From NCBI RefSeq assembly GCF_002394865.1, contig NZ_DGUZ01000021.1:296080-360079 (forward strand): a DNA stretch of 64,000 nt. The letters are read 5' to 3'. Both the position numbers and the translations under genes were made by a program. The notes under the pieces were generated by a model, which saw only the letters and a list, made by a program, of their open reading frames with translations, ran no database searches and was not told the DNA's origin. This document shows positions 1 to 8,940 of this stretch, piece after piece (the stretch's first letter is position 1; every line of letters starts with the position of its first letter). The DNA is from Fibrobacter sp. UBA4297. GTDB taxonomy: Bacteria; Fibrobacterota; Fibrobacteria; Fibrobacterales; Fibrobacteraceae.

Positions 1-271
1 TCCGGAAGCGCCAATCGCATCAACACAAAACGCAACCAACACAACAGCAAGCGAAAACATCTCCGATGAAGAAAAAGCAATGCTTGAACTCTGGCAAAGC
101 GTTTTCGAGAATCCAGGTATCACGCTTGATGACGACTTCTACTCCATAGGCGGTGATTCCATCACCTTGATGAAACTCGTCGACAAGATTGCTCTAGACC
201 TCAAGAAAACCGTAAGCATCGACCAGATTCTCCAAGCTAAAAATATCAAGGAATTCATAACTCTCATCTAG
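1..271 (+). CDS. Nonribosomal peptide synthetase, C-terminal carrier domain (5' partial)
   Basis: The frame is open from base 2 to a stop at 269-271, so the gene begins outside the window. The last 60 or so residues form a peptidyl or acyl carrier domain: the motif DDFYSIGGDSITLMKL has the GGDS serine that takes the phosphopantetheine arm, followed by the usual helix ending in EFITL. A Thr/Asn/Ala-rich linker precedes it. In the family this domain holds the growing chain as a thioester. Ending on a carrier domain with no thioesterase means release is done elsewhere or in trans. A siderophore product is suggested only by the iron-uptake genes that follow. The carrier domain call is firm; NRPS rather than another carrier-bearing enzyme is likely. 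Confidence 0.8.
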   Translation, partial: PEAPIASTQNATNTTASENISDEEKAMLELWQSVFENPGITLDDDFYSIGGDSITLMKLVDKIALDLKKTVSIDQILQAKNIKEFITLI

Positions 272-300
272 TAGTCAAAAACTCTCCTTAGTAAAAAACT

Positions 301-327
301 AGCGTCGGGCGCAAAGCCCGGCGCTTT
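301..327 (+). terminator. Intrinsic terminator of the NRPS gene
   Basis: A GC-rich stem (AGCGTCGGGC, loop GCAAA, GCCCGGCGCT, one G-T pair) is followed by TTTT, 30 bases after the NRPS stop. Confidence 0.75.
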
Positions 328-383
328 TCGCATTTCGTTCCTTTGCATTCCACATCAATCCTTGCGCATTACATGCCCCGCCA

Positions 384-418
384 CCAAAAAAATATGGCGC
401 GCCTTTCGGCACGCCATA
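384..418 (-). terminator. Intrinsic terminator of the receptor-lipoprotein operon
   Basis: Read on the minus strand, the stem TATGGCGTGCC / GGCGCGCCATA is followed at once by seven T. It lies about 60 bases past the stop of the lipoprotein gene. A related stem sits behind feoB near 4131. Confidence 0.8.
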
Positions 419-478
419 CTTGTCTTTCTTCTATGGGAGTCTGGATCAGAAGAGTAGGAGTCTCAAATCCTAAATTAA

Positions 479-1699
479 TTAGTCCTGAATCGGAACGATA
501 TAGTAAGCCGTTCCCGTCTTAACATCCATTTCCTTTTTGACCTTGCCAGAAGCAATGTCGTAGCGGTAGATGGCACCACCCTTGCTGTCAGCATGGCCAA
601 GCAAAACGCTCTTGCCATCGGCATCCAAGTGGATAGACGGTGCAAACCACGGAATCGTCGGGCTCAAGTCAAGCTTCTTGATGGTCTTCTTGTAGACATC
701 AACGACAACAAAGTACCATTCATAGTTATTGAAGTTCGTCGGGTCTTCAAAGTTACCAAAGAAACCCATGAACTTACCGTCACCCATATAGGTACCGCCA
801 ACCATCAAATGATTGTTATTGGTCTTCTTGCCATCATATTCAGTTTCATTCATGCGGAAAATCCAATCCTTGTCAAATTCGGATTCACCCTTCTTAATGC
901 GCACCCAACCTTCCTTATAGCCTTCAACAAAGCCGTAAGAAGCATTGGAATAGAAGTAGACATCGCCCTTTTCATCAACAAAGGAAGCCGTGCCGTTCAT
1001 ATCGTCCATACCACCGACAGCAGAGACCTTGTCGCTATAGACAACCTTCTCGACCTTGTCGGTCTTAGTGTTAATAATGGCAACGGATGCACGCGGGCCA
1101 GCAATCATGTTTGTAAAATCAACAAACTGGTTCAAGCAAACATACATCTTGTCTCCGCTAATCACAGCAGAACCCGGAACCGTACTCAAAGCACCGCTTT
1201 CTTCATCGATGTAGCTAGAAAGGTCAATATTTGCTGTTTCCTTGAGAGTCGTCGGGTCAAGAGCGGTAATCTTATCACCCAAAGCCTGTTCGACATACAT
1301 CTTGTTCTTGTCTACAAACTTCATTGCAATGGACTGCGTTCCCGTAAACTTGGCTGTAGCAGCGGCCTTGTCAGCCATCTTACCATCCTTAACTTCGTAA
1401 CGGGAAAGAGTGCTGTTCATGGCATTGTCAGCGGCAAGTACATAGACAGAGCCGTTGAAATACATGACAGAACCAGAATTCGGGGCTTCAGTAAAATCCT
1501 TGACAATCTTGGCCTGGTCATCAGAAAGGGAACCAATTCCAACATACTGGGAAGTTTCCATCATGAAGGAGAATACGTACTTCTGGCCATCGGAATTACC
1601 CTGATCATCCGACGATGCATTGGAACCAGAGTCATCGCCGCAGCCAGAAAGCATCAAGCCAAAAGCGGCCATAAGAAAGAGAGACTTATAGGATTTCAT
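479..1699 (-). CDS. Lipoprotein of the DUF4374/XusB-like beta-propeller type, TonB-receptor partner
   Basis: Start chosen at 1699, with GGA upstream, because it gives a clean lipoprotein signal: a hydrophobic stretch ending LMLSGC with Cys20 as the lipid site. An upstream in-frame start at 1783 would only add residues encoded by a repeat element. The mature part is Asp/Ser-rich at first, then about 380 residues of repeated short beta-strand segments (VAIINTKTDKVEKV, YKKTIKKLDLSP), as in a propeller. It lies 89 bases behind a TonB-dependent receptor on the same strand and resembles the lipoprotein at 8941-10143. In Bacteroides, XusB-like lipoproteins next to such receptors capture siderophores. 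Role here, surface or periplasmic ligand capture, is inferred; the family match is from sequence character only. Confidence 0.65.
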   Translation of the reverse strand: MKSYKSLFLMAAFGLMLSGCGDDSGSNASSDDQGNSDGQKYVFSFMMETSQYVGIGSLSDDQAKIVKDFTEAPNSGSVMYFNGSVYVLAADNAMNSTLSRYEVKDGKMADKAAATAKFTGTQSIAMKFVDKNKMYVEQALGDKITALDPTTLKETANIDLSSYIDEESGALSTVPGSAVISGDKMYVCLNQFVDFTNMIAGPRASVAIINTKTDKVEKVVYSDKVSAVGGMDDMNGTASFVDEKGDVYFYSNASYGFVEGYKEGWVRIKKGESEFDKDWIFRMNETEYDGKKTNNNHLMVGGTYMGDGKFMGFFGNFEDPTNFNNYEWYFVVVDVYKKTIKKLDLSPTIPWFAPSIHLDADGKSVLLGHADSKGGAIYRYDIASGKVKKEMDVKTGTAYYIVPIQD

Positions 1700-1738
1700 T
1701 GTTTTTCCTTTTTTTGTTATTGTTAAATATTCTGTTTT

Positions 1739-1788
1739 GTCACGCCCGCGTGGTTCGGCAGGCTCACCAACCTTAGCGGGCATCTCCT
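1739..1788. repeat. REP-like hairpin carrying a nested dispersed repeat
   Basis: The ends GTCACGCCCGC and GCGGGCATCTCC match the hairpin repeats at 13874-13902 and 22938-22966. Its loop holds a 25-bp unit (1751-1775) that recurs with one mismatch at 23087-23111. It fills the gap between receptor and lipoprotein genes. Confidence 0.7.
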
Positions 1789-3993
1789 TTAAAGCGAAAA
1801 TTTTATCTTCGTCGCAAAAGTGCGACCTGGCTTAGATTCTCCGTACTTGTCATAGACAAGTTCATCCGTAAAATTTTTGACTTCAAAACTCCAAGAGAGC
1901 TTATTTGCCATAATGGAGTATTCAACACCTAAATCTTGCGAGAACGAACTCGGGATTGTACGATCTTGTTTTGCCGAAACTTTCCAGCCGTAATAATATT
2001 CATCCGTATAATTTGCAAACCAATAAAGTTTGAAGAAGTCATCGCGGAAGAACAAATCACCAATATGGAATTCTGCACCAAAATTCATATAGAACGTCGG
2101 CGTATTCGGAACAGTAAGACCTTTCGCAATACCAAACGACATATCCGCTTCGCGGCTTTCTGCATCCTGCTTTGTCAAGTTAAACGAGAGCGCAACATAT
2201 TCGTTCACATCAATCGCAGCGTCAATTTCAAATCCTGAAGTTATTGTACCGACGCTATTATAATACGGGCGCGGAACAGAGGCGTAATTATTCCAATAAA
2301 TCCGATCTTCCATCAGCAAATAGAACCAGTTGAATTCCAAGTGCATTTTAAGCAAAAGGGGAATCTTGTCCAAATCAAGTTCTGCACCGGCAGTAAAATT
2401 ATCAGACTTCTCTGGCTTCAAGTTTGGTGCGCATTGTACATAAACGCCATCGCCAAAAATTTCTTCACGCGTCGGGAATCGCAAACTGTGCTGATAGCCA
2501 CCCTTGAGCGCAAGCGATTCAATAATTTTCACTCGAATGTTTTCACTATAGCCAATATCCTTATTCGTTGCATCATCATCTGTCAGGCGTTTCAACTTAC
2601 CATCAACATCATCAGCTTTTATGCTATAATAATACGCCTTAATTCCAGCCACATTCTGGATTCGCTTATCCCAGAAATTATTTTCAAGAGAAATCCCTGT
2701 CACTACGGAATGGCTATATCCCGGGAATCCCGCATTATTCAGAAGCTGTCCCTTGGCTGCAAGCTTGTCAACCGGATCCTGCGATTCATAGCGGTACAAG
2801 CCACTCCATGTCAGAGAATGATTTTCATTGAAAGCGTAATCAACATTCCAAGGCATCGTCAACGTATAATTTTCACGTTCAATGAACGTCGCGCTACCCA
2901 TAGAAATTTCACCAGAAACGCCCTTTGATTCCTTGAAATTCGTCTTATCCCAGCCGTAATAATACACATGGCTCGTATCAACAACTTGATCCTTAGCGTA
3001 ATTGAAATTAAGAGACAAACCCGCTGAAAGTCCCTTTACAAAAAGGTCCTTTTTCTCTAAGCCAAGAGAAACGCCATAGCCCCACGCTTCAGCAAAAGCA
3101 TCCTCAACACGGTGCGCTGTTGACTGAATTTCTTTATTCATACCGCCAAAACTTGCGCCCAACGAAATTCTATCAAACCAGAAATTATTCAAGTTGACAA
3201 ACGGCGAAATGCTATAGCTGTAATAACGGTCATGTTCACGCGTCACCGTCGTATCCATATACGGCGTAGTAAATTCATAATCGTTATCGGAATAGTTGTA
3301 ATAAGCCGAAATTCCCGTTTCTACAGTGCGCTGTTTTGCAGAATCGGCCACCCACACGTATTTTGCATCAAGCGATGCCTTATGTGTATTGAAACTTCCG
3401 AACGAATAAGAACCTGTAATGGAACTTTCGAACAAGTTCTTCGTCACAACATTGATAACGCCACCCATGCCATCCGTCGCAAAACGTTCTGGCACATAGC
3501 TCTTGTAAACTTCAATGCGATCCACCTTGTCAATAGGGATATCATTTATCGAAAGCGAGCCATTCCCATTATCCACAGGCACACCATCGACAAGGACTTT
3601 TACGTTCTTGCCTTCCATGCCGCGAATATTGATTTTACTTTCGCCGCCGAGACCGCCCGATTGACGGACTTTCACGCCCGATGAACGGTTTGTCGCTTCG
3701 GCAATTGTGGCGCTAGACCCCTGCAATTCCTTTGTATCCAAGACCTTAACAGATTCGGCCTTTGTCTTCGTATCAACAGGAGTAGCTTCCGCTTCGCTTT
3801 CATCCTCGACAGACAAGCCATCAAGAACTGTAACATCCGAGGGCTTTGAGGGCTTTTCGCCTACAGCTGCGGGTTCATCAGCAACTGTAGCGGGTTCATC
3901 AAAAAATGCATCGTCATAGCTTGTCACTTCATCAGTCTGAGCAAACACGCAAGCAGAACATAACGCAACGGAAAAAGTAATCTTCTTATTCAT
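1789..3993 (-). CDS. TonB-dependent outer-membrane receptor
   Basis: 734 residues. A signal peptide (MNKKITFSVALCSACVFAQ) is followed by an acidic linker of about 70 residues, then a plug domain (KVRQSGGLGG..., INIRGMEGKNVKVLVDGVPV, GGVINVVTK) and a beta-barrel of alternating aromatic strands ending in FATKIKFSL with a hydrophobic last strand. These receptors pull ferric siderophores, haem or cofactors across the outer membrane with TonB energy. The gene heads an operon with the lipoprotein at 479-1699, and an operator-like palindrome lies at 4082-4099. It is a paralogue of 6452-8704, sharing GESKPGR-FATKI near the C-terminus. Substrate is unknown; iron-siderophore is inferred from feoAB and the NRPS nearby. 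No TonB/ExbBD is in the window. Confidence 0.9.
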   Translation of the reverse strand: MNKKITFSVALCSACVFAQTDEVTSYDDAFFDEPATVADEPAAVGEKPSKPSDVTVLDGLSVEDESEAEATPVDTKTKAESVKVLDTKELQGSSATIAEATNRSSGVKVRQSGGLGGESKINIRGMEGKNVKVLVDGVPVDNGNGSLSINDIPIDKVDRIEVYKSYVPERFATDGMGGVINVVTKNLFESSITGSYSFGSFNTHKASLDAKYVWVADSAKQRTVETGISAYYNYSDNDYEFTTPYMDTTVTREHDRYYSYSISPFVNLNNFWFDRISLGASFGGMNKEIQSTAHRVEDAFAEAWGYGVSLGLEKKDLFVKGLSAGLSLNFNYAKDQVVDTSHVYYYGWDKTNFKESKGVSGEISMGSATFIERENYTLTMPWNVDYAFNENHSLTWSGLYRYESQDPVDKLAAKGQLLNNAGFPGYSHSVVTGISLENNFWDKRIQNVAGIKAYYYSIKADDVDGKLKRLTDDDATNKDIGYSENIRVKIIESLALKGGYQHSLRFPTREEIFGDGVYVQCAPNLKPEKSDNFTAGAELDLDKIPLLLKMHLEFNWFYLLMEDRIYWNNYASVPRPYYNSVGTITSGFEIDAAIDVNEYVALSFNLTKQDAESREADMSFGIAKGLTVPNTPTFYMNFGAEFHIGDLFFRDDFFKLYWFANYTDEYYYGWKVSAKQDRTIPSSFSQDLGVEYSIMANKLSWSFEVKNFTDELVYDKYGESKPGRTFATKIKFSL

Positions 3994-4081
3994 CTTCAGG
4001 AAACCCCAATTCCAACATGGACGAGAAAAAATAAATTAAGCACCTACGATTCTTCTACTCTAAATAGTTTTAAAACAATCC

Positions 4082-4099
4082 AATTAGACAAAGCTAATT
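4082..4099. promoter_or_regulatory. AATTAG-N6-CTAATT palindrome, candidate metalloregulator operator
   Basis: Perfect six-base arms with a six-base spacer, about 90 bases upstream of the receptor start and overlapping a possible minus-strand -35 (TTGTCT). Matching TTAG-N6-CTAA sites lie at 10244 and 16001. The hexamer-N6-hexamer layout is typical of DtxR/MntR-family boxes. Confidence 0.55.
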
Positions 4100-4130
4100 T
4101 CTCGTCATTCTGAGTGCAGCGATATAAAAC

Positions 4131-4158
4131 AAGTATGGCGCACCGTTCGGCACGCCAT
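4131..4158 (-). terminator. Terminator-like hairpin behind feoB
   Basis: The stem GTATGGCG.. / ..CGCCATAC is followed on the minus strand by a weak T-rich tail. It sits 40 bases past the feoB stop and matches the stem at 384-418. Confidence 0.55.
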
Positions 4159-4196
4159 ACCCGCTTCTATTGTAGTCTGGGTTTTTCGAAGAAGTC

Positions 4197-6218
4197 CTAA
4201 AGCACCCACAGCGCAATGTGGTAAACGATAAACGCCAAACCAAGCGAAATCGCAAAGTAATAACCCGCAATTGCAAGCATCCACTTAAGGGAATGCGTTT
4301 CACGATACGTTGTACCCATTGCAAGTACACAAGGGATATTGAACATGGATGCAAAAATAAACGCAAGAGCTTCAGGAATCGAGACCACGGCACGCATCAT
4401 TTCGCCAAGATTTGCACCCGCCGCATTACGGGCAACAAGCGAGAACGCATCAGTTGTACTCGAGAAGACCACGCTCATCACGCCAAGCGACGCTTCCTTG
4501 CTAAAGATTCCGCCGATATACGAAATAAACAGTTGCCAGCGCATACCGAAAATCTGCGTAAACGGTTCAATCGCATTGCCAATGGTGTAAAGCACGCTAT
4601 GTTCCACATTTCCATCTTTCGAATACGAAATAAGCCAGAACAAAAGGGACACAAACCAAATGACCGCAATCGCCTTCTTGAAAACCGCCCAGACATTGCG
4701 AGCAACCGTCTTGAGCAAAATTTTCCAATGTGGCTTGTGGTACGGCGGGAGTTCCATAATCATGCCCACGCGTTCATTCACCGGCATCAGCTTGTTTCCG
4801 AAAAGTTTAGACGAGAGCCAGAACGATGCAAAAATCATCGCTACATAAACCAAGCCAAACAGCGGAGCCGCCGAGCCAAAGAAAACGGAAGCAAGGAAAA
4901 GCACTACGGCAACTTTTGAGCCGCACGGGATCGACCACAAAAGCACCATCGCAAACAAGCGCTGCCCTCGTGTATCAAGCACTCGAGTACCGCAAACAGC
5001 GCCACCCGTACAAGCAAGCCCCGAAACCAAAGGCATAAAAGCCTTTCCATGGAGACCAAGTTTCGAAAGCCACGAGTCAAACACATACGAAGATCTCGCC
5101 AAGTAACCTGAATCTTCCATCAGTCCAAACGTCACAAGAATCGCAAAGACAAAGCCCATCATGGCGACAGTCACGGCAAGCCCGCCTATGATTACGCTAT
5201 TAAAAAACGACGCAAGTACAGGCCACGAACGAAGCAATTTATTCACAAGTGGTTCTGCAGCGCCTTGGAGTCCAAAGCAGCTTGCAATAATCGGGACTGC
5301 AATCATCATGCTCACCGCAAGCGTAAGCACGAGAATAAAGAACGCGACAATTTTACCCCAGATGCGGTGCGTCGCAATTTTATCAAAGCGAGAAAGCTTC
5401 ATCGACTTTTCTTCGCCTTCAGACGCATCACGGAGAACTTCAGAGACAAAGCGGTACTTCGCTTCACCCGTCAAAAGTCCGCCTTCAGCACCTTCAGCAT
5501 CAAGAATTTCCTTGATTTCTTTCCAATGTTCCGGCGTCACCGCCGTTTCAACCTCCGAACGCACAAGCGAATCATTTTCCAAAAGCTTTGACGCAACCCA
5601 GAATCTTTCGCGATTGTCAAACTTCAGAGGAGCAATCAAATCTTCAAGCTTTTTCAGATTTGCAACACGCGACTTTTCGCCTTCGCGTTCAACAATATCA
5701 CGAATTTTATCCGACGAAATCGTCGACTTCTTTTCAAGCGCACGATTCAGCGTTTCAAAGAATTTCGGATAGCTGTCCAAATCGGATGCTGTAAAACCTA
5801 GCACCGGAATGTTCAAAATCTTTTCAATTTTTTCAACATCAATCTTTTTGCCTTTTTGCTCAGCGACATCCATCATGTTGAGCACAAGCATCACCGGGCT
5901 TTTCACGCCTGCAAAATCTGCAAGCATGTAGAGGCTACGTTCCAATTGCGAAGCATCAACGATAATGCAGACAATATCGGCGTAACCATGTTCAATGTAT
6001 GTACGCGTCACAACTTCTTCGGCAGAGTTTGCCGTAAGCCCATAGCTACCCGGCAAATCAACAACGCGATAAAGTTCTTCGCCCTGCGTGAAAAAGCCTT
6101 CCGCCCTTTCCACCGTTTTTCCGGGCCAGTTACCGACATGCTGATGCGAGCCCGTCAATGCATTAAAAAGAGTGGACTTGCCGGAATTCGGCTGTCCCAG
6201 CAAAGCAATCGTTCTCAT
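4197..6218 (-). CDS. feoB: Ferrous iron transport protein B
   Basis: 673 residues. The N-terminal G domain has G1 GQPNSGKST at residues 8-16, G3 DLPGSYG near 55 and G4 NMMD near 113, then the helical insertion domain. From about residue 285 come eight or more membrane segments with the two Gate regions (GLACTGGAVCGTRVL). It moves Fe(II) across the inner membrane in a GTP-dependent way. Its start overlaps the feoA stop by four bases (ATGA), so the two are translationally coupled. G1 has Gln at the second position where many FeoB have Asn, which should not stop nucleotide binding. The protein is shorter than the roughly 770-residue E. coli form, lacking extra C-terminal sequence, as in many anaerobes. 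Confidence 0.97.
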   Translation of the reverse strand: MRTIALLGQPNSGKSTLFNALTGSHQHVGNWPGKTVERAEGFFTQGEELYRVVDLPGSYGLTANSAEEVVTRTYIEHGYADIVCIIVDASQLERSLYMLADFAGVKSPVMLVLNMMDVAEQKGKKIDVEKIEKILNIPVLGFTASDLDSYPKFFETLNRALEKKSTISSDKIRDIVEREGEKSRVANLKKLEDLIAPLKFDNRERFWVASKLLENDSLVRSEVETAVTPEHWKEIKEILDAEGAEGGLLTGEAKYRFVSEVLRDASEGEEKSMKLSRFDKIATHRIWGKIVAFFILVLTLAVSMMIAVPIIASCFGLQGAAEPLVNKLLRSWPVLASFFNSVIIGGLAVTVAMMGFVFAILVTFGLMEDSGYLARSSYVFDSWLSKLGLHGKAFMPLVSGLACTGGAVCGTRVLDTRGQRLFAMVLLWSIPCGSKVAVVLFLASVFFGSAAPLFGLVYVAMIFASFWLSSKLFGNKLMPVNERVGMIMELPPYHKPHWKILLKTVARNVWAVFKKAIAVIWFVSLLFWLISYSKDGNVEHSVLYTIGNAIEPFTQIFGMRWQLFISYIGGIFSKEASLGVMSVVFSSTTDAFSLVARNAAGANLGEMMRAVVSIPEALAFIFASMFNIPCVLAMGTTYRETHSLKWMLAIAGYYFAISLGLAFIVYHIALWVL

Positions 6219-6436
6219 GCCATCTCCACGTCAATCTGCATGCATTCTTTGCGGTTAATCGCAATCATCGTATCGTGCGAATACACAAGAACCGGAGAAC
6301 GCCCATCATTTTGCAGCACCAAGAACGGACTGCTCGGCGGGAGTCCCATCGAAACCACGCGAGAAATGAAGCGGGAATCCCCGTTAATCTTTTGAATCAA
6401 ACCCTTTTGATTTTCCTGTAATTCAGACAAACACAT
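6215..6436 (-). CDS. feoA: Ferrous iron transport protein A
   Basis: 73 residues forming the small SH3-like FeoA fold: MCLSELQENQKGLIQKING, then VSMGLPPSSPFLVLQNDGRSPVLVY. It is a cytoplasmic partner of FeoB thought to tune its activity. Start 6436 has an AAGGAG ribosome site 8-9 bases upstream. It overlaps feoB by four bases and lies 15 bases after the receptor stop at 6452, so receptor, feoA and feoB probably form one transcript, an unusual coupling of an outer-membrane receptor to Feo. Confidence 0.93.
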   Translation of the reverse strand: MCLSELQENQKGLIQKINGDSRFISRVVSMGLPPSSPFLVLQNDGRSPVLVYSHDTMIAINRKECMQIDVEMA

Positions 6437-6451
6437 TCTTACAAACTCCTT

Positions 6452-8704
6452 CTATTTAAAACTGTAGCGAATCTTTGTTGCAAAACTTCTACCCGGTTTA
6501 CTTTCACCAAACTTATCGAACGATTCGCTATCCGTGATGTTATCGACTTCAAAGCTCCAACCCAGTTTATTATCCCAAAGGGAATATTCAACGCCCACAT
6601 CCTGCGTGAACGAAGCTTTAATTTTACGGCTCTGGCGGGAGCTAATCTTCCAGCCGTAGAAATATTCATCCGTATAATTTGCAGACCACCAGACTTTCAA
6701 GAAGTCTTCTTTGCCAAACAAATCGCCAATATGGAATTCCGCAAGATAGTTCATAAAGAATCGCGGAATATTCGGCACAATCGCCTTCTTGGGGACGCCC
6801 TGTTTTGCCGTATATTTCATGTTACGCAAATCCTGGAAAGTCCAGTTCGTTCCGAGCAAAACCCATTCATTGACATCCAGCTTTACGTCGCCTTCGTAGC
6901 CCCAGACACGAATCGGATTCATGTTAAAGTAAGGCGTAGACATCTGTGCTGAACTCATGTAATGGATTCTATCTTTGTAGTACGAATAAAATACATCACC
7001 GTCAAAGCGGAGTCTTGTTACAAACGGCAGTTCCTGCAAATCCACAGAAATTCCAAAGTTGAAATTATCAGCCTGTTCAGGTTTCAACTTTGTCGCCGCA
7101 CTCACGCGAATACCATCGCCAAAGAGTTCTTCAGGAGTCGGCAAACGTACAGCATGCTGATACGAAGCCTTCACAGAAAGTTGCTTTGCGACCTTGAACA
7201 TCAAGCTTTCATCGTAACTGAAATCATGGTAATCATTCGATTCTACAGCAGGTTCAATCAGAAGGCTCGTCGGCATATTCGAAATTTCAGCCTTCATGTA
7301 ATGGAACTTGAAACCGAGAAGATTTTGGAAGCGCGAATCAAAGAAATTATTTTCAAGAGAAAGCCCCGTCGTTATCGAGAAAACTTCTCCCGGAAGCCCC
7401 GCTGTGTTAAACTGAGCCTTTTCAGAGCCGTAATCGTCTTCAGGATTTTCCTTGTGGTACTTGACGAGCGTATTCCAATAAATCTTTTGATCCTTAATAA
7501 ACTCATAATCAAAATTCAGCAAGTTATTGAAATCATACACCTGCACCGTGCGCAATCTCGGAAGTCCCATAGACACGAGTTCGCCCACATTCTTTTGCGC
7601 CGTATCGCAACTAAACCAGTTACGACAATGGACTCGGCTCGTATCAATAATTTTATTTTCAGCAAAACCAAACGAGAAATAGTCACCGAAATTCAAGTTT
7701 TCCGCAAAGAAATTTTTCTTATCCAATCCAAAAGAAACACCGAAATTATAGCCTTCGGATGTTGCTTCCTTAATGCGACTTTCAACGCCTTGGATTTCCT
7801 TATCATAACCACCGAAACCCGCCCCCAACGACACTTGATCAAACCAGGCGTTCATCAAATTTGCAAAAGCCCGCACATTGTAAGAGGTGTAATGATCGTG
7901 ATCGCGAACAACGCTCGTATCTTCGCCCGTAGAACTTTTCATATACGGCGATGTAAATTCGTAATCGTTATCGGAATGGTTAAAGTAACCGGACACGCCA
8001 ATTTCAAGGCTTGCAGCACCCGCGATGCTATCGATTAAATGACTTGCTGCAACCGATGCTTTGTGTGTATTGAAACTTGAAAAACTGTAAGAAGCGTCCA
8101 CAGAATTTGTCGGGCGTTTCTTAGTCACAATGTTAATGGCACCACCCGCGCCGTCTGTAGCAAAACGCGCCGGAATATAGCCCTTATAAACTTCGATATC
8201 TGCAATTTGGTCGATGGGAATATCGTCAAGTCCCAAATTTCCTTGCGTTTCGACAGGAACGCCGTTGACAAGCACCTTGATGTTCTTGCCTTCCATGCCG
8301 CGAATATTGATTTTGCCTTCGCCGCCCATGCCGCCAGACTTACGCACTTTCACGCCAGACGCAGAATTAATCGCCTTAGAAACGCTCTTGCTCGTATTCT
8401 GCAATTCGGCGGCATCAATCGTAGAGACTGTTTCTACCTGTTTTGCAATGGCAGCCTGTTCCGCTTCGGATTCCGTTTCAACCGAGAGTAAATCCAGCTT
8501 CGTCACATCTTCGGAACTTGCGGAACCGCCCGCAGCATTTACTTCAGAAGCGCCACCATTGGAAGCATCAGTCGCATTGCTTTCCGCGACGGGTTCATCA
8601 AAATCTTCGAACGAAGTAACTTCGTCATCCTGCGCATAAGCAGAAACAACGGCAAATGCCGCAAAAGCGGCAAAAACAATATTTTTCATTTTACGCAAAT
8701 TCAT
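6452..8704 (-). CDS. TonB-dependent outer-membrane receptor (second copy)
   Basis: 750 residues. Start 8704 is kept, but ATG 8689 (MKNIVFAAFAAF...) would give a more compact signal peptide; neither has a strong ribosome site. After the signal (ending SAYAQ) comes an acidic Ser/Ala linker, the plug (KVRKSGGMGGEGKINIRGME, GGAINIVTKK) and a barrel ending FATKIRYSF. It shares its plug and C-terminal strands with 1789-3993, so the two arose by duplication, while the extracellular loop regions differ, which suggests different ligands. Gene order here is lipoprotein, receptor, feoA, feoB, whereas the first copy has receptor then lipoprotein. Confidence 0.9.
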   Translation of the reverse strand: MNLRKMKNIVFAAFAAFAVVSAYAQDDEVTSFEDFDEPVAESNATDASNGGASEVNAAGGSASSEDVTKLDLLSVETESEAEQAAIAKQVETVSTIDAAELQNTSKSVSKAINSASGVKVRKSGGMGGEGKINIRGMEGKNIKVLVNGVPVETQGNLGLDDIPIDQIADIEVYKGYIPARFATDGAGGAINIVTKKRPTNSVDASYSFSSFNTHKASVAASHLIDSIAGAASLEIGVSGYFNHSDNDYEFTSPYMKSSTGEDTSVVRDHDHYTSYNVRAFANLMNAWFDQVSLGAGFGGYDKEIQGVESRIKEATSEGYNFGVSFGLDKKNFFAENLNFGDYFSFGFAENKIIDTSRVHCRNWFSCDTAQKNVGELVSMGLPRLRTVQVYDFNNLLNFDYEFIKDQKIYWNTLVKYHKENPEDDYGSEKAQFNTAGLPGEVFSITTGLSLENNFFDSRFQNLLGFKFHYMKAEISNMPTSLLIEPAVESNDYHDFSYDESLMFKVAKQLSVKASYQHAVRLPTPEELFGDGIRVSAATKLKPEQADNFNFGISVDLQELPFVTRLRFDGDVFYSYYKDRIHYMSSAQMSTPYFNMNPIRVWGYEGDVKLDVNEWVLLGTNWTFQDLRNMKYTAKQGVPKKAIVPNIPRFFMNYLAEFHIGDLFGKEDFLKVWWSANYTDEYFYGWKISSRQSRKIKASFTQDVGVEYSLWDNKLGWSFEVDNITDSESFDKFGESKPGRSFATKIRYSFK

Positions 8705-8852
8705 ATTCTACACGAATCGTCATTCTGAGCCTATAAAGGCGATATACGACACTAGCTACTTAAGTGGCTTAGTGGAGTTATGCCCTTTGGGTAAGAATCC
8801 AGGGCATTACTCTCAACTTTAAAATGCACTGGATGAGGGCTATAAGCCTCTT

Positions 8853-8905
8853 CTCATTGACTCGGTCATGTCCATGCAAGCATGTCCACGACACTCGTCT
8901 TTAGA
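8853..8905 (-). repeat. Palindromic repeat, copy 1 of a four-member family
   Basis: On the minus strand it reads AAAGACGAGTGTCGT, a hairpin around CATGCTTGCATG, then CATGACCGAGTCAATGAG. The same flanks and core recur at 48405-48470, and partly at 39634-39681 and 39754-39790. It lies between the lipoprotein and receptor genes. The rest of 8705-8940 has only GTCATTCTGAGC-type repeat relics. Confidence 0.5.
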
Positions 8906-8940
8906 GAAGTCTTCGTTTCACTCAGGATGACGTAGAGGGT

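Noticed and set aside
593..1726. Long plus-strand open frame opposite the first lipoprotein gene
   Set aside because: No signal, domain or ribosome site; the minus strand encodes a clear lipoprotein. It is a shadow of its codon pattern.
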